Below, in pieces: positions 36,519 through 46,730 of a stretch of 64,000 nt of DNA (position 1 is its first letter; each line of letters opens with the position of its first letter). Under the pieces are notes generated by a model. The model ran no database searches. It saw only the letters and a list, made by a program, of their open reading frames with translations, and had not been told where the DNA came from. A program made the translations under genes and the position numbers. Origin of the DNA: Hyphomicrobiales bacterium. GTDB lineage: Bacteria > Pseudomonadota > Alphaproteobacteria > Rhizobiales > JACESI01. Where the stretch lies: positions 1 through 64,000 of the forward strand of contig JBDWKL010000005.1 in the NCBI GenBank assembly GCA_039973685.1, read 5' to 3'.

Positions 36519-37604
36519 ATGCGCGGAACCGGACACGCAATATCATTTGTTGGCCATGCAGCTTTGCTGACATGGGGCCTCGTGTCGTTCGCGCCTGACC
36601 CCTTTGATGAGCCACTTGTGGAAACGATCCCGATTGAGTTTGTGACGATTTCTGAGGTGACGGATGTTACCAAAGGTGTCAAAACCGCCAAAGAGGTGAT
36701 CGACAGCGAAGAAACGACGGAAACACCTGACGTTGAAACGCCTGAAGTTGCTGAGGATCCGGGCCCGGCTGAAAAGCCTGCGGAAGAGCCAAAGCCGGAG
36801 CCTGTAAAAGAAGCCGCTAAAAAGCCTGTAGAAGCAACACCGCCTGAGCCAAAAGCTGAGCCAGTGCCAGAGCCTCCAAAACCAGAGCCTCCAACGCCTG
36901 AGCCCCCAAAACCAGAGCCACCGAAACCTGAGCCGCCAAAGCCAGCGCCGGTACCAGCACCGCCACCACCACGGCCTGAGCCACCAAAACCTGAGCCTGT
37001 AAAAGAGGTCAAGCCAGCACCTGAACCGCCAAAGTTGGTGGAAGTTGCTAAAGCACCTGATGCGAGCGCGCTTGAGGATTTGATTGCGGAAGAATTGAAA
37101 GAGCCTGCAAAGGTTGAAGCGGCAAAGCCTGTGGCAGAAGCGCCAAAAGCGCCGTCTGCTCCAGCACCGCGCCTAAACCCACGTCCAAAAATCAAAACGG
37201 CGTCTGCAAAGCCGACTGAACTCTTGGATAAGAAAAAGCCAAAATCGTCAGCCTCCGGTAAGCCAAAGAAAAAGGCCTCAGTCGGCACGAAAACAGGCCG
37301 CAAAGGCGCACCTCTTACCCAATCTGAGTTGGATGGTTTGAGCGATTCCATCAAGCGATGCTGGAACCTGCCGCAAGGCTATACGGCTGGCAAAGATTTC
37401 CAAGCGAAGGTTCAAGCTAAGCTTGCAAAAGACGGAAGTGTCGTTGGTAAAGTTAAAGTTCTAAGCGTTACCGGATTTTCTGGTGGCAATTCATTCCTCA
37501 TCAAGAATGCGGTGAATGTAGCCATTAAAAAATGCGCGCCTTACAAATTGCCAGCAGCTAAATATGATGAATGGAAAGACCTCGTCGTTAACTTCCATCC
37601 GTAG
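36519..37604 (+). CDS. tolA: Tol-Pal system protein TolA, Pro/Glu/Lys-rich
   Basis: 361 residues. One N-terminal membrane helix (AISFVGHAALLTWGLVSFA), a long extended arm dominated by Pro-Glu-Pro-Lys repeats (about residues 85-180), a basic linker, and a C-terminal domain from about residue 265 (LTQSELDGLSDSIKRCWNLP ... VNFHP) that contacts TolB/Pal. Alphaproteobacterial TolA uses a proline-rich arm instead of the helical one of E. coli. Confidence 0.93.
   Translation: MRGTGHAISFVGHAALLTWGLVSFAPDPFDEPLVETIPIEFVTISEVTDVTKGVKTAKEVIDSEETTETPDVETPEVAEDPGPAEKPAEEPKPEPVKEAAKKPVEATPPEPKAEPVPEPPKPEPPTPEPPKPEPPKPEPPKPAPVPAPPPPRPEPPKPEPVKEVKPAPEPPKLVEVAKAPDASALEDLIAEELKEPAKVEAAKPVAEAPKAPSAPAPRLNPRPKIKTASAKPTELLDKKKPKSSASGKPKKKASVGTKTGRKGAPLTQSELDGLSDSIKRCWNLPQGYTAGKDFQAKVQAKLAKDGSVVGKVKVLSVTGFSGGNSFLIKNAVNVAIKKCAPYKLPAAKYDEWKDLVVNFHP
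36860..37030 (+). repeat. In-frame Pro-Glu-Pro-Lys coding repeats in tolA
   Basis: Degenerate 9-15 base units coding for EPPKPEPP and PAPVPAPPPPRPE. They make the DNA look repetitive and produce a long Gly/Ser-rich antisense frame. This is coding low complexity, not a CRISPR or satellite. Confidence 0.85.
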
Positions 37605-37736
37605 GGAAAAATTATGGATTGTTTATTGCGGCTGAAAAAAGTTGAACATTGGAAAAAAATTGAAGACACATTTCGCCCATAAAACTGTATAAGCATATGG
37701 GTTGTGAAAGCTGAAAGAAACGGTACGGACTATATT

Positions 37737-39050
37737 ATGACATTCGCGAAGAAATTTTACCTACTAGTTTTGAGCATCCTGACAGCGGTCTTTATTGCTT
37801 CTGGGCCCGCTTGGTCAAAGGTCGAAATCGATGTGCGCGGTGCCAATGTTGAGCCGCTGCCAATCGCTTTGCCGATCTTAACGGGCAATGCTGATTATTC
37901 TCAGCGCATTACTGATGTTATCGCAGCAGACCTTGAACGATCTGGATTTTTCAAATCTGTTGATCGCAATACATTCCTTGAGAACATCACGGACCCAAAC
38001 GTCGCGCCAAAATTCGATGATTGGAAAGTAATCAACGCCAAAGCATTGATGACAGGTGCCGTGACACTTTCAGGTGGGCAGATTACGGCTCAGTTCAGAT
38101 TGTGGGACACATTTGGTTCTGAACAGATTGATGGACAGCAATTTTCTTCAACGGAGAAAAACTGGCGCCGTGTCGCGCATATTATTGCTGATGCAATTTA
38201 TGAAAAGCTGACAGGTGAGAAAGGGTACTTTGATACCCGCGTTGTGTTCGTTGATGAGACAGGGTCAAAACAACGACGCAAGAAGCGTTTGGCCATTATG
38301 GACCAAGACGGTGCGAATGTTCGTTACCTCACCAACGGTACTGATCTTGTGTTGACCCCGCGCTTTAGCCCAACCAGTCAAGAAATCACTTATATGTCGT
38401 TCATCCCTGGTCGCCAGCCAAAGGTGTATTTGTTGAATATTGAGACAGGCCAGCGCGAGATTGTTGGTAATTTCCCAGGCATGACGTTCAGCCCACGCTT
38501 TTCTCCAGATGGCAACCGTATTGTTATGAGCCTTCAACAAGATGGTAATGCAAACATATATGCAATGGATATTCGCTCTGGCGCGACATCTAGGTTGACC
38601 AATTCAGCGTCCATCGACACATCACCGTCTTATTCACCAGATGGCAGCGCCATTGTTTTTGAATCAGATCGTGGTGGACGTCAGCAGCTTTATAAGATGG
38701 CAGGCTCAGGTGGCGGTGCGCAGCGTATCTCATTTGGGGCAGGGTCTTATTCAACGCCTGTATGGTCTCCTAATGGAGAATGGATTGCCTTCACAAAACA
38801 AACTGGCGGCAAATTCTTGATTGGTGTGATGAAGCCTGATGGCTCAGGCGAGCGCATTTTGACAGAAGGCTTTCATAACGAAGGACCAACATGGGCACCT
38901 AATGGCCGTGTTTTGATGTTCTTCCGTGAGAGCCCTGGTGCAAGTGGTGGATCAAAACTGTGGTCTGTTGATGTAACTGGCTATAATGAGCAGCGAATTC
39001 CAACGCCGAACTTCGGTTCTGACCCTGCTTGGTCGCCGCGTAGTAATTAA
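37737..39050 (+). CDS. tolB: Tol-Pal system translocation protein TolB
   Basis: 437 residues, periplasmic. Signal peptide [21 protein letters not shown] ... [11 protein letters not shown]-terminal alpha/beta domain, then a six-bladed beta-propeller with repeated PRFSPDG and SPSYSPDGS type motifs. Binds Pal and is released by TolA. ATG 37737 is chosen as it starts at the signal peptide; GTG 37704 would add 11 polar residues. Confidence 0.96.
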   Translation: MTFAKKFYLLVLSILTAVFIASGPAWSKVEIDVRGANVEPLPIALPILTGNADYSQRITDVIAADLERSGFFKSVDRNTFLENITDPNVAPKFDDWKVINAKALMTGAVTLSGGQITAQFRLWDTFGSEQIDGQQFSSTEKNWRRVAHIIADAIYEKLTGEKGYFDTRVVFVDETGSKQRRKKRLAIMDQDGANVRYLTNGTDLVLTPRFSPTSQEITYMSFIPGRQPKVYLLNIETGQREIVGNFPGMTFSPRFSPDGNRIVMSLQQDGNANIYAMDIRSGATSRLTNSASIDTSPSYSPDGSAIVFESDRGGRQQLYKMAGSGGGAQRISFGAGSYSTPVWSPNGEWIAFTKQTGGKFLIGVMKPDGSGERILTEGFHNEGPTWAPNGRVLMFFRESPGASGGSKLWSVDVTGYNEQRIPTPNFGSDPAWSPRSN

Positions 39051-39403
39051 TTTTCGCAAATTTTTTGCCAAAATCTTGAAACCGGTCATGCAAATGGCCG
39101 GTTTTATTAATTGTGCCCTCGATAATTCATGTATTTTGAAAGACTCTGTTTACCATAACAGAACCTAAAAATGGGCTGATTGTCCTATTTGTTGCAAAAA
39201 CAGCACTGATTTCGTGCAAATCGGTCGAATTCCACCAATTTTCCGTCACAATTGAGGCTCTTATAGCGTTTCGAGCAGGGTCGTCATGGCTTTACATTTT
39301 GTTTACCAGTTCTTTGAACCCCGCCTTAACTAGCAATGACGTATTCCTTTTAACCATAAGGTTGGGGACGTTGAGTTTCCTGGGATAAAGTGGAGTTCCC
39401 ATT
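39051..39403. other. Intergenic region before pal
   Basis: About 350 AT-rich bases without a gene. A terminator (39079-39106) ends tolB, so pal has its own promoter here, and AACC-ATAA-GGTT is a small hairpin near 39353. No sequence match to a known RNA was seen. Confidence 0.6.
39079..39106 (+). terminator. Terminator after tolB
   Basis: AAACCGGTCA / TGGCCGGTTT, 10 pairs with one G-T, loop TGCAAA, then TTTATT. Placed 29 bases after tolB. Confidence 0.82.
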
Positions 39404-39919
39404 ATGATGATGACTATTAATTCTAAGCGCGGCCTATCAGTTGCGCTCTTTATGACAGCAGCTGTTGCTCTCGGTGCGTGCGCCAAAAAGCCAAAAGATG
39501 CTGTAAACGGAAGCCTGTCTGGTGCTGGTGCGAGCAGTTCAACTGCTAAACCTGGCTCAGCTCAAGATTTTGTTGTGAACGTCGGCGATCGTGTCTTGTT
39601 TACAACGGATTCAAGTTCAGTGAATGCTGATGGTCGTGTGATCCTTGATCGTCAGGCGCAATGGTTGAACCAGTATGGTCAATATACATTCACGATTGAA
39701 GGCCACGCAGATGAGCGCGGCACACGAGAATACAACTTGGCACTTGGTGCACGTCGTGCAACAGCTGTTAAGCGTTATCTCGTTTCTAAAGGTGTTAGTT
39801 CTGGCCGTATGAAGTCTTTGTCTTTCGGTAAAGAACGTCCAGTTTCAGTTTGTAATGACATTTCGTGCTGGTCACAAAACCGTCGTGCTGTAACTGTTTT
39901 GAACGGTGCTGGCAGCTAA
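39404..39919 (+). CDS. pal: Peptidoglycan-associated lipoprotein Pal
   Basis: 171 residues. Lipobox LGAC (acylated Cys about residue 26) after a hydrophobic signal; OmpA-like peptidoglycan-binding domain with TIEGHADERGTREYNLALGARRA. Anchors the outer membrane to the wall and binds TolB. Three ATG codons lie in a row; 39404 has GGAG eight bases upstream. Confidence 0.97.
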   Translation: MMMTINSKRGLSVALFMTAAVALGACAKKPKDAVNGSLSGAGASSSTAKPGSAQDFVVNVGDRVLFTTDSSSVNADGRVILDRQAQWLNQYGQYTFTIEGHADERGTREYNLALGARRATAVKRYLVSKGVSSGRMKSLSFGKERPVSVCNDISCWSQNRRAVTVLNGAGS

Positions 39920-39952
39920 TATCTGCTCATTGTTTTCAATACGATTTTTTTG

Positions 39953-39990
39953 ACAAGGCGCTGCATTTGCAGCGCCTTGTTTCGTTTTTT
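39953..39990 (+). terminator. Terminator after pal
   Basis: Strong stem ACAAGGCGCTGC / GCAGCGCCTTGT, then TTCGTTTTTT. 34 bases after pal, so cpoB is transcribed separately. Confidence 0.92.
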
Positions 39991-40138
39991 GGCAAATTTT
40001 GCGTGATCATGGACAAATTTTGGTCCAACTCCTCGCTCATTGTGATAAACAATTCATGAGATCGCGCCGTGATGGCGATTGACTGTTGTAATTGCGTTCT
40101 AATGATACGCCCTTATTATATGCCGAAGAGATACATCG

Positions 40139-41263
40139 ATGACACGCTTTAAAACTGCATTTTTGAATTCCGTTATGGTCGCAGGCATTGCTGCTAGTTT
40201 GACCGTTTCAGTTACAGTCGCACCGGCTGCCGCTGCTGATGGGTTTGGCTCTAAGATCGCCTCAACCTTTGGTGGCTTCTTTAAAGGGGAAGAAGAAAGC
40301 AAGGCGCCTGTCGCTGTTGCGCCTGCTCCAAGCCCGCGTGAAACCGCGCTGCTTGTTCCCGCGCCTGTGCCTCAAGCCGACCTTCTCAAAGACGGTGAAC
40401 AGGGTGCTAGCATTATCAAAGTGCAATCAAAACGTGAGCTTGGAACCGCAATTAACATCAATTCACGAGCAATTGGTGAAAACACAATTCGGGTTCAAGA
40501 GCTTCAAGAACAAATGCGCCAGATCACGGGTCGTGTTGAACAATTGGTTTTTGATTTGCAACGCATTCAAGAGCAGCTTCGCATCATGCAAGAAGATGCA
40601 GGTGTTACGCCGGAACCATCTTTGCAACAACGCGCTGACAATAGCAGTGAAAATGACAACCCTGATAGCAATGGTGGTGGCGATGCCAATCTTATTCCAC
40701 CGCCAGGCAGTGTTGGCGGATCGCAGATAGCTGCAGCACCCGCACCCTCTGTCGACGCGCCGCTTGATTTGAAACCGAATATTGGCGCGCAAGCAAATTT
40801 GGCGGAAACACAAAGCCGCGACCCTTTGTTGCAACCCAATGGAACGCCAAGCCTTGGCACATTGACCCTGCCTGATACTGACCCAGAAACACTTTACAAT
40901 TTCGGTTATAGCAAGTTGTTGAATGGTGATTATGTAGGGGCAGAGGAGAATTTGAGAAAGTTCGTTCAATCTTATCCAAACCACCAATTGGCTCCAAATG
41001 GCCGCTATTGGCTGGCGGAAACTTTTTATGCGCGCGGGCAATTTGCTGATGCGGTTGAGGAGTTTTCTGGAACTTACAAAGCATTCCCAGCAAGCACCAA
41101 AGCACCTGATAGCTTGTTGAAGCTTGGCCTCTCGCTCGCGCGATTGGAAGAGCATGATGCAGCCTGTGCAACTCTTGCAGAAGTGTTTAGCCGTTTTCCC
41201 GAAGCATCACGCTCTATCCACATAGCTGCCCGCGACGAACAGGCTCGTTCGAACTGCATTTAA
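40139..41263 (+). CDS. cpoB: Cell division coordinator CpoB (YbgF)
   Basis: 374 residues, periplasmic. Signal peptide to about residue 33 (APAAAADG), a trimerising coiled coil (RVQELQEQMRQITGRVEQLV), a low-complexity linker, and three TPR-type repeats (LYNFGYSKLLNGDYVGAEENLRKF, AETFYARGQFADAVEEF, LGLSLARLEEHDAACATL). Links Tol-Pal to septal wall synthesis. Directly followed by tilS. Confidence 0.94.
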   Translation: MTRFKTAFLNSVMVAGIAASLTVSVTVAPAAAADGFGSKIASTFGGFFKGEEESKAPVAVAPAPSPRETALLVPAPVPQADLLKDGEQGASIIKVQSKRELGTAININSRAIGENTIRVQELQEQMRQITGRVEQLVFDLQRIQEQLRIMQEDAGVTPEPSLQQRADNSSENDNPDSNGGGDANLIPPPGSVGGSQIAAAPAPSVDAPLDLKPNIGAQANLAETQSRDPLLQPNGTPSLGTLTLPDTDPETLYNFGYSKLLNGDYVGAEENLRKFVQSYPNHQLAPNGRYWLAETFYARGQFADAVEEFSGTYKAFPASTKAPDSLLKLGLSLARLEEHDAACATLAEVFSRFPEASRSIHIAARDEQARSNCI

Positions 41264-41264
41264 G

Positions 41265-42611
41265 GTGGTGAGTGCGCCTTTACATAAGGCGAATTTATCG
41301 TGCGGTCTCTTTGATGTGCACGCACTATTTTATTCCATTCGTGATCAAGAAAAAATCGCCGTCGCTGTATCCGGTGGTAGCGATTCTTTAGCTATGTTGT
41401 TGATGTTGGCAGAATGGGCCAATGAGCAGGGAAAATATCTCCACTGTTTAACTGTCGACCATGCTTTGCGGGCAGCGTCTCGCGATGAAGCATTGATGGT
41501 TGGCAAGCTTTGCACCAAGCTTGGTATTCCTCATGACATTTTAACGTGGGATGATGAAAAACCTTCGACCGGTCTTTCAAACGCGGCACGTGATGCGCGC
41601 TATGAATTGATGGCTGAGCGGTGCCTTGCTCTTGGTGTTTTTGATTTAGTGCTTGGGCATCAGCGTGATGATCAAGCTGAAACATTATTGATGCGCCTTT
41701 CAAGAAGCGATCAAGGGGGGCGCGGGCTTGCTGGTATGCCTTTGAAAACGGAATATCGCACGGATTTGAATGGCCCAATCACATTGCATCGTCCTCTTCT
41801 TGGTTTGGCGCGCGCTGATTTGCAGGGTTTTTTATCAGCCCGTGCGGTTAACTGGGTATCCGACCCGACGAATGACAACGACGCCTATGAGCGCGTTAGA
41901 ACGCGGACGGTATTGGGAAATAACCAGATACTGAGCGAACAATTGTTGGCCTATGCCAAAGTATCCGCGCGTTACCGAAGCGCGATGTCGTTGGAGGTGG
42001 CGCGGTTTATCTCAAAACATGTCGATAGGATCCGCTTTGGCGGGCTTGTCGTGGATAAAGCCGCATTGAAAGCTCAGCCAGAGCCAGTTGCCGTTCTTGT
42101 TTTACAGACTTTGCTTTCGGTGATCGGTGGGCGGGATTATCTGCCATCAGTTGCCGACGTTCAAAGAGTGTTGGAGGGTATCGGCGGCCAAACCCTTGCT
42201 CGGGTGCGTCTTCATGGTGAGGGTTCTAGCCTCTACTTAACCCGTGAAGTCCGCAATTTACCGTGCGTTCAAAAGCTCGGCGACTTGGCTCATTCTTGGG
42301 ATAGACGGTTTGTCATTCAAACATCGCATTTCAACGCGGAACTCGTGTCTGGTTCTGACCTTGATGCAGACATCGTCAAAGACTTTGTCGAGACCGCACA
42401 ATCGCCCCTATCTAAGTTTGAGAAAATTGCGCTCCAATCTTCTCCCTTTGTAACTTTTCAGCAGCATGGCAAAATTAATGCAGCATCGTGCTTGGAAGAG
42501 GATAATTCTAACTTGGTAAGTGTTCGGCCTCTTTTTGGAGGCTTTCAGCGCTTTTGTGGGGCGTTTGATCTGCCTATTAAGCGCGCTGTGGAACGTTTGT
42601 TAACCATGTGA
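41265..42611 (+). CDS. tilS: tRNA(Ile)-lysidine synthetase
   Basis: 448 residues. PP-loop ATPase with VSGGSDSLAML near residue 35 and the HQRDDQAETLLMRLSR segment. Puts lysine on the CAU anticodon of tRNA-Ile2 so that it reads AUA. The GTG start at 41265 lies against the cpoB stop and its ribosome site is poor, so a start a few codons away is possible. tilS-ftsH order is conserved in alphaproteobacteria. Confidence 0.93.
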   Translation: MVSAPLHKANLSCGLFDVHALFYSIRDQEKIAVAVSGGSDSLAMLLMLAEWANEQGKYLHCLTVDHALRAASRDEALMVGKLCTKLGIPHDILTWDDEKPSTGLSNAARDARYELMAERCLALGVFDLVLGHQRDDQAETLLMRLSRSDQGGRGLAGMPLKTEYRTDLNGPITLHRPLLGLARADLQGFLSARAVNWVSDPTNDNDAYERVRTRTVLGNNQILSEQLLAYAKVSARYRSAMSLEVARFISKHVDRIRFGGLVVDKAALKAQPEPVAVLVLQTLLSVIGGRDYLPSVADVQRVLEGIGGQTLARVRLHGEGSSLYLTREVRNLPCVQKLGDLAHSWDRRFVIQTSHFNAELVSGSDLDADIVKDFVETAQSPLSKFEKIALQSSPFVTFQQHGKINAASCLEEDNSNLVSVRPLFGGFQRFCGAFDLPIKRAVERLLTM

Positions 42612-42745
42612 GTTCACTTTGACGAGATAATCATCGTGACAGGCCTCTACTTTAGGGTGATAACACTTTAAATATGGGTGTTCCTTGCCTATGTTCATAA
42701 GGAAAGAAGTGCCTTGATGCGGCGCTGGGATGAAAAGGGTTTTTA

Positions 42746-44665
42746 ATGAATTCCAATTTGAAAAATTTTGCGCTTTGGGTTGTGATCTTGCTGCTGGTTG
42801 TAGCGTTGTTCCAACTCTTCCAAAACCCCAACCAAACTGCGGGTGCGCGTGAAATCGCTTATTCGGTGTTTACATCGGAAGTTGATACGGGACGAATTGA
42901 TAAAGTTACGATCCAGGAAAATGTGATCACGGGTAACTATTCAAATGGCACCCAGTTTACGACCTATGCACCCGATGATCCCAATTTGATTGCACGTCTT
43001 GAAGCTAAAGGTGTGACGATTGTTGTTGAACCTGAGACAAAAGGGTCGCCAGTGTTGAGCGCTTTGATCTCATGGTTCCCAATGCTGCTTTTGATTGGTG
43101 TGTGGATTTTCTTCATGCGTCAAATGCAAGGTGGCGGCGGCAAGGCGATGGGCTTTGGTAAGTCGAAAGCGAAGCTTTTGACAGAAGCCAATGGTCGCGT
43201 TGTTTTTGATGATGTTGCCGGTGTTGAAGAAGCCAAAGAAGACCTTGAAGAAGTTGTTGATTTCCTGCGTGAACCGCAAAAATACCAACGTCTTGGCGGT
43301 AAAATTCCAAGAGGTCTTCTGCTTGTTGGCCCTCCAGGTACGGGTAAAACACTTATTGCGCGTGCTGTTGCAGGTGAAGCGAATGTTCCTTTCTTCACAA
43401 TTTCAGGTTCTGATTTTGTTGAAATGTTTGTGGGTGTCGGTGCATCGCGTGTGCGTGACATGTTTGAGCAAGCAAAGAAGAATGCTCCTTGTATCATTTT
43501 CATTGATGAGATTGATGCTGTTGGTCGCCATCGTGGTGCCGGCATGGGCGGCGGCAATGATGAGCGCGAGCAGACCTTGAACCAGCTTTTGGTTGAGATG
43601 GACGGTTTTGAAGACAACGAAAACGTCATCATTATCGCAGCGACAAACCGTCCTGACGTTCTTGATAAAGCGCTCCTGCGTCCTGGTCGTTTTGACCGTC
43701 AGGTGCAAGTGCCAAACCCTGATGTTTCAGGCCGTGAGAAAATCTTGAAAGTGCATGTGCGTAAAGTGCCACTTGCACCCGATGTAGATTTGAAAGTTCT
43801 CGCACGCGGAACACCTGGTTTTTCTGGTGCTGATTTGATGAACCTTGTGAACGAAGCAGCCCTTCTTGCCGCACGCCGCTCTAAGCGTCTTGTGACAATG
43901 AATGAATTTGAAGATGCCAAAGACAAAGTGATGATGGGCGCAGAACGCCGTACGCTTGTTATGGGCGAAGAAGAGAAAAAACTCACAGCTTACCATGAAG
44001 CAGGCCACGCTCTTGTGACCATTCATATGGAAGCATCGGACCCAATCCATAAGGCAACAATTATTCCACGTGGTCGTGCGCTTGGTATGGTGATGCGCCT
44101 TCCTGAGAAGGATCAGGTCTCACTGACACGGGCAAAATGCTATGCCGACCTCGCGGTTGCGATGGGTGGCCGTGTTGCTGAAGAAATCATCTTTGGCCAC
44201 GAGAAAGTAACGTCTGGCGCATCTGGTGATATTCAAATGGCAACCAGACTAGCAACTGCCATGGTGACCCAATGGGGTATGTCTGACAAACTTGGCATGA
44301 TCGATTACGGCCCAGATGAGCAGTCAGCTCAGTTTGCTGGTCGTACCGGCAATATATCGCCTGCGACACTTGTAACGATTGAAGAAGAGATCAAAAATTA
44401 CGTTGACGAAGGCTACACTGAAGCCAAACGTATTTTGACTGATTACAATGATCAATTGCATGCAATCGCAAATGGCCTGCTGGAATATGAAACATTGTCT
44501 GGCATAGAAATCCAAAATCTGTTGGACGGTAAGAAGCCAACGCGTGATGATGATGGTGATGAAACGCCGCCAACACGTGGTTCGGCTATTCCAAAAACGG
44601 GTGGTAAAAAGCCAAAAGACGACGCATCTGACGTCGATGGTTTGGAGCCGCAACCGCAAGGTTAA
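42746..44665 (+). CDS. ftsH: ATP-dependent zinc metalloprotease FtsH
   Basis: 639 residues, inner membrane. Two membrane helices (about 6-24 and 101-122), AAA+ domain with Walker A GPPGTGKT, Walker B IIFIDEID and the SRH ([21 protein letters not shown]), then the zinc site HEAGH. Degrades membrane and soluble proteins such as RpoH and LpxC. C-terminal tail is acidic and disordered. Confidence 0.98.
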   Translation: MNSNLKNFALWVVILLLVVALFQLFQNPNQTAGAREIAYSVFTSEVDTGRIDKVTIQENVITGNYSNGTQFTTYAPDDPNLIARLEAKGVTIVVEPETKGSPVLSALISWFPMLLLIGVWIFFMRQMQGGGGKAMGFGKSKAKLLTEANGRVVFDDVAGVEEAKEDLEEVVDFLREPQKYQRLGGKIPRGLLLVGPPGTGKTLIARAVAGEANVPFFTISGSDFVEMFVGVGASRVRDMFEQAKKNAPCIIFIDEIDAVGRHRGAGMGGGNDEREQTLNQLLVEMDGFEDNENVIIIAATNRPDVLDKALLRPGRFDRQVQVPNPDVSGREKILKVHVRKVPLAPDVDLKVLARGTPGFSGADLMNLVNEAALLAARRSKRLVTMNEFEDAKDKVMMGAERRTLVMGEEEKKLTAYHEAGHALVTIHMEASDPIHKATIIPRGRALGMVMRLPEKDQVSLTRAKCYADLAVAMGGRVAEEIIFGHEKVTSGASGDIQMATRLATAMVTQWGMSDKLGMIDYGPDEQSAQFAGRTGNISPATLVTIEEEIKNYVDEGYTEAKRILTDYNDQLHAIANGLLEYETLSGIEIQNLLDGKKPTRDDDGDETPPTRGSAIPKTGGKKPKDDASDVDGLEPQPQG

Positions 44666-44688
44666 GTCGTATAATTGACAAATTTTAA

Positions 44689-44718
44689 GGCCCCGATTTC
44701 TAGTCGGGGCTTTTTTTA
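44689..44718 (+). terminator. Terminator after ftsH
   Basis: GCCCCGA / TCGGGGC with a seven-base loop and seven T, 24 bases after the ftsH stop. Confidence 0.92.
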
Positions 44719-44861
44719 TGCGTTTTTGGATATTTTATCGCTCACGAAACCTAACAGGGCCGTTGCTTTAATTGTTTTTGCACCAATTGCGGTAACATTC
44801 TATAAATCAAATTAGCGAAATGCCCGTTGAGGGATTTTGCAGGTTTTGCGGAGACTACATA

Positions 44862-46208
44862 ATGGTGCGGAAGTATTTTGGGACGGACGGCATTCGCGGT
44901 ACGGCTAACACATGGCCGATGACTGCTGAAATTGCCATGAAAGTTGGTATGGCTGCTGGCCTTATCTTCAAGAACGGCGACCACCGTCACCGGGTGATCA
45001 TTGGTAAAGATACCCGTCTTTCCGGTTACATGATCGAGAATGCTCTCGTGGCAGGTTTTACAGCTGTGGGTGTTGATGTCTTCTTGTTAGGACCAATTCC
45101 AACACCTGGCGTTGCGATGCTAACTCGCTCTATGCGTGGTGATATTGGCGTGATGATTTCAGCCTCGCACAATGCTTTTGAAGACAATGGCATTAAGTTA
45201 TTTGGTCCTGACGGATACAAGCTCTCTGATGAGATTGAGCAGCGTATCGAACGGATGATTGACGAAGATCTTACCAGCCAGTTCGCCAATAGCGCAAACC
45301 TTGGCCGTGCCAAACGTGTTGATGGCACGCTTGAGCGTTACGTTGAGTTCGCAAAACGCACGCTACCGCGCCACATTAGTTTTGAAGGTCTTCGTGTTGC
45401 GATAGATTGTTCTAATGGTGCCGCTTACAAGGCTGCTCCTGCGGCTTTGTGGGAACTTGGTGCTGATGTTATCCAAATTGGTGTCGAGCCAAATGGTAAG
45501 AACATCAACAAAGAATGCGGCTCAACCAATCCGGATATTCTTCGCCGCAAGGTGAATGAAGTGCGTGCCGATATTGGTATTGCGCTTGATGGCGATGCGG
45601 ATCGTGTGATCATCGTTGATGAAAAAGGCAATGTGGTTGATGGCGACCAGTTAATGGCTGTTATTGCGGAAAGCTGGAAGAAGAGTGAACGTCTTTCAAA
45701 CAACGGTATTGTGGCAACGGTTATGTCCAACCTAGGTCTTGAGCGTTTCTTGGTCGATCAAAAAATTGAACTTGCTCGCACCAAAGTAGGCGATCGCTAT
45801 GTGGTTGAGCATATGCGTGAACACGGCTTTAATGTTGGTGGTGAGCAGTCTGGCCATATTGTGCTGTCTGATTATTCAACAACAGGTGATGGCCTTGTTG
45901 CTGCTTTGCAAATTATGGCTGTGGTTGTGCGTGAAGGTAAGCCGGTGAGTGAGGTATGTCACCGCTTTGAGCCAGTACCGCAAATTTTGAAAAATGCCCG
46001 TTATGCAGGTGGTGAGCCGTTGGAAGACGATCACGTTAAGCAAGCAATCGATGATGGTCGCTCAAAGCTTGGTAATGCTGGGCGTTTGGTCATTCGTAAA
46101 TCTGGTACAGAACCGCTTATCCGCGTTATGGCGGAAGGTGATGATGACGGTGTTGTTGAAAGCGTCGTTGATGAGATTATTGATGCTGTAAAGAAAGTCG
46201 CTGCTTAG
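44862..46208 (+). CDS. glmM: Phosphoglucosamine mutase
   Basis: 448 residues. Converts glucosamine-6-P to glucosamine-1-P for UDP-GlcNAc. Start [10 protein letters not shown], phosphoserine loop [14 protein letters not shown], metal loop DGDADRV and sugar-binding [21 protein letters not shown] 44862 follows GCGGAG; the frame upstream to 44820 is unlikely. Confidence 0.97.
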   Translation: MVRKYFGTDGIRGTANTWPMTAEIAMKVGMAAGLIFKNGDHRHRVIIGKDTRLSGYMIENALVAGFTAVGVDVFLLGPIPTPGVAMLTRSMRGDIGVMISASHNAFEDNGIKLFGPDGYKLSDEIEQRIERMIDEDLTSQFANSANLGRAKRVDGTLERYVEFAKRTLPRHISFEGLRVAIDCSNGAAYKAAPAALWELGADVIQIGVEPNGKNINKECGSTNPDILRRKVNEVRADIGIALDGDADRVIIVDEKGNVVDGDQLMAVIAESWKKSERLSNNGIVATVMSNLGLERFLVDQKIELARTKVGDRYVVEHMREHGFNVGGEQSGHIVLSDYSTTGDGLVAALQIMAVVVREGKPVSEVCHRFEPVPQILKNARYAGGEPLEDDHVKQAIDDGRSKLGNAGRLVIRKSGTEPLIRVMAEGDDDGVVESVVDEIIDAVKKVAA

Positions 46209-46730
46209 AAGCGCTTTCGATTTCATTTTTCCAAGAAAAAAATATTGCGTCCGCTTAATGCGAGCGGATGCGAGGGCAGGGCGTTGAATATGCGCCCTGC
46301 ACGTTGCATTGCGATGTAATGTTGATCTGCAAAATACATAAATTATCGTTGCGAAGGTTCGCGGGTAGGATTGCTAAATAATAGCATCATGGCTGGCGGT
46401 TCTTTCTCAAAAAACGTGGGTCGCCATTCTTTAGCGTGGGCGGCGAAGGCTGCTGGGTTTTTAGCTTTTTGATCATCAAGACTAGTCGGCTTCGTCGTTG
46501 ATTTAAAAAGCGCCGTGGTATGCGAAATTAACAACTTAGTAATCTAGGTTAAATTAAATTTAATCTATTAGGCGGAATTTCAAGTAATTGAGATGTCTTT
46601 CGTCTTAATTATTAACTATAGTTAATGAATACGCTTAATTTTCTTAGTTAATCCACTCTTAAGTATTTGGGGGCATAGTAGTTACGAGCGCCAATTATGG
46701 CGAGGTGTATGTAGCAAAGAGGAATATTCC
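46209..46730. other. Structured, AT-rich intergenic region between glmM and the outer-membrane barrel
   Basis: 522 bases without a convincing gene. Two tandem stem-loops lie at 46249-46269 (GTCCGCT / AGCGGAT) and 46276-46300 (GCAGGGCG / CGCCCTGC). Near the downstream gene it turns very AT-rich, with perfect palindromes ATTAAATTTAAT (46553-46564) and ATTAACTATAGTTAAT (46611-46626). A minus frame of 63 codons (46343-46534) and a plus frame of 27 codons (46388) have no ribosome site and are doubtful. Confidence 0.6.
46611..46626. promoter_or_regulatory. Perfect 16-base palindrome, possible operator
   Basis: ATTAACTATAGTTAAT is fully self-complementary and sits 105 bases before the outer-membrane barrel start. 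This suits a regulator binding site, but the regulator is unknown. Confidence 0.4.

Noticed and set aside
36860-37030. Repetitive DNA that might look like a CRISPR or satellite
   Set aside because: Units are in-frame codons for the TolA proline-rich arm, with no spacer structure.
36506-37354. 282-codon antisense frame rich in Gly and Ser over tolA
   Set aside because: It mirrors the Pro/Glu/Lys codons of tolA; typical shadow frame.
46343-46534. 63-codon minus frame (and a 27-codon plus frame at 46388) in the glmM-barrel gap
   Set aside because: Neither has a ribosome site or recognisable family; kept only as part of an unexplained region.
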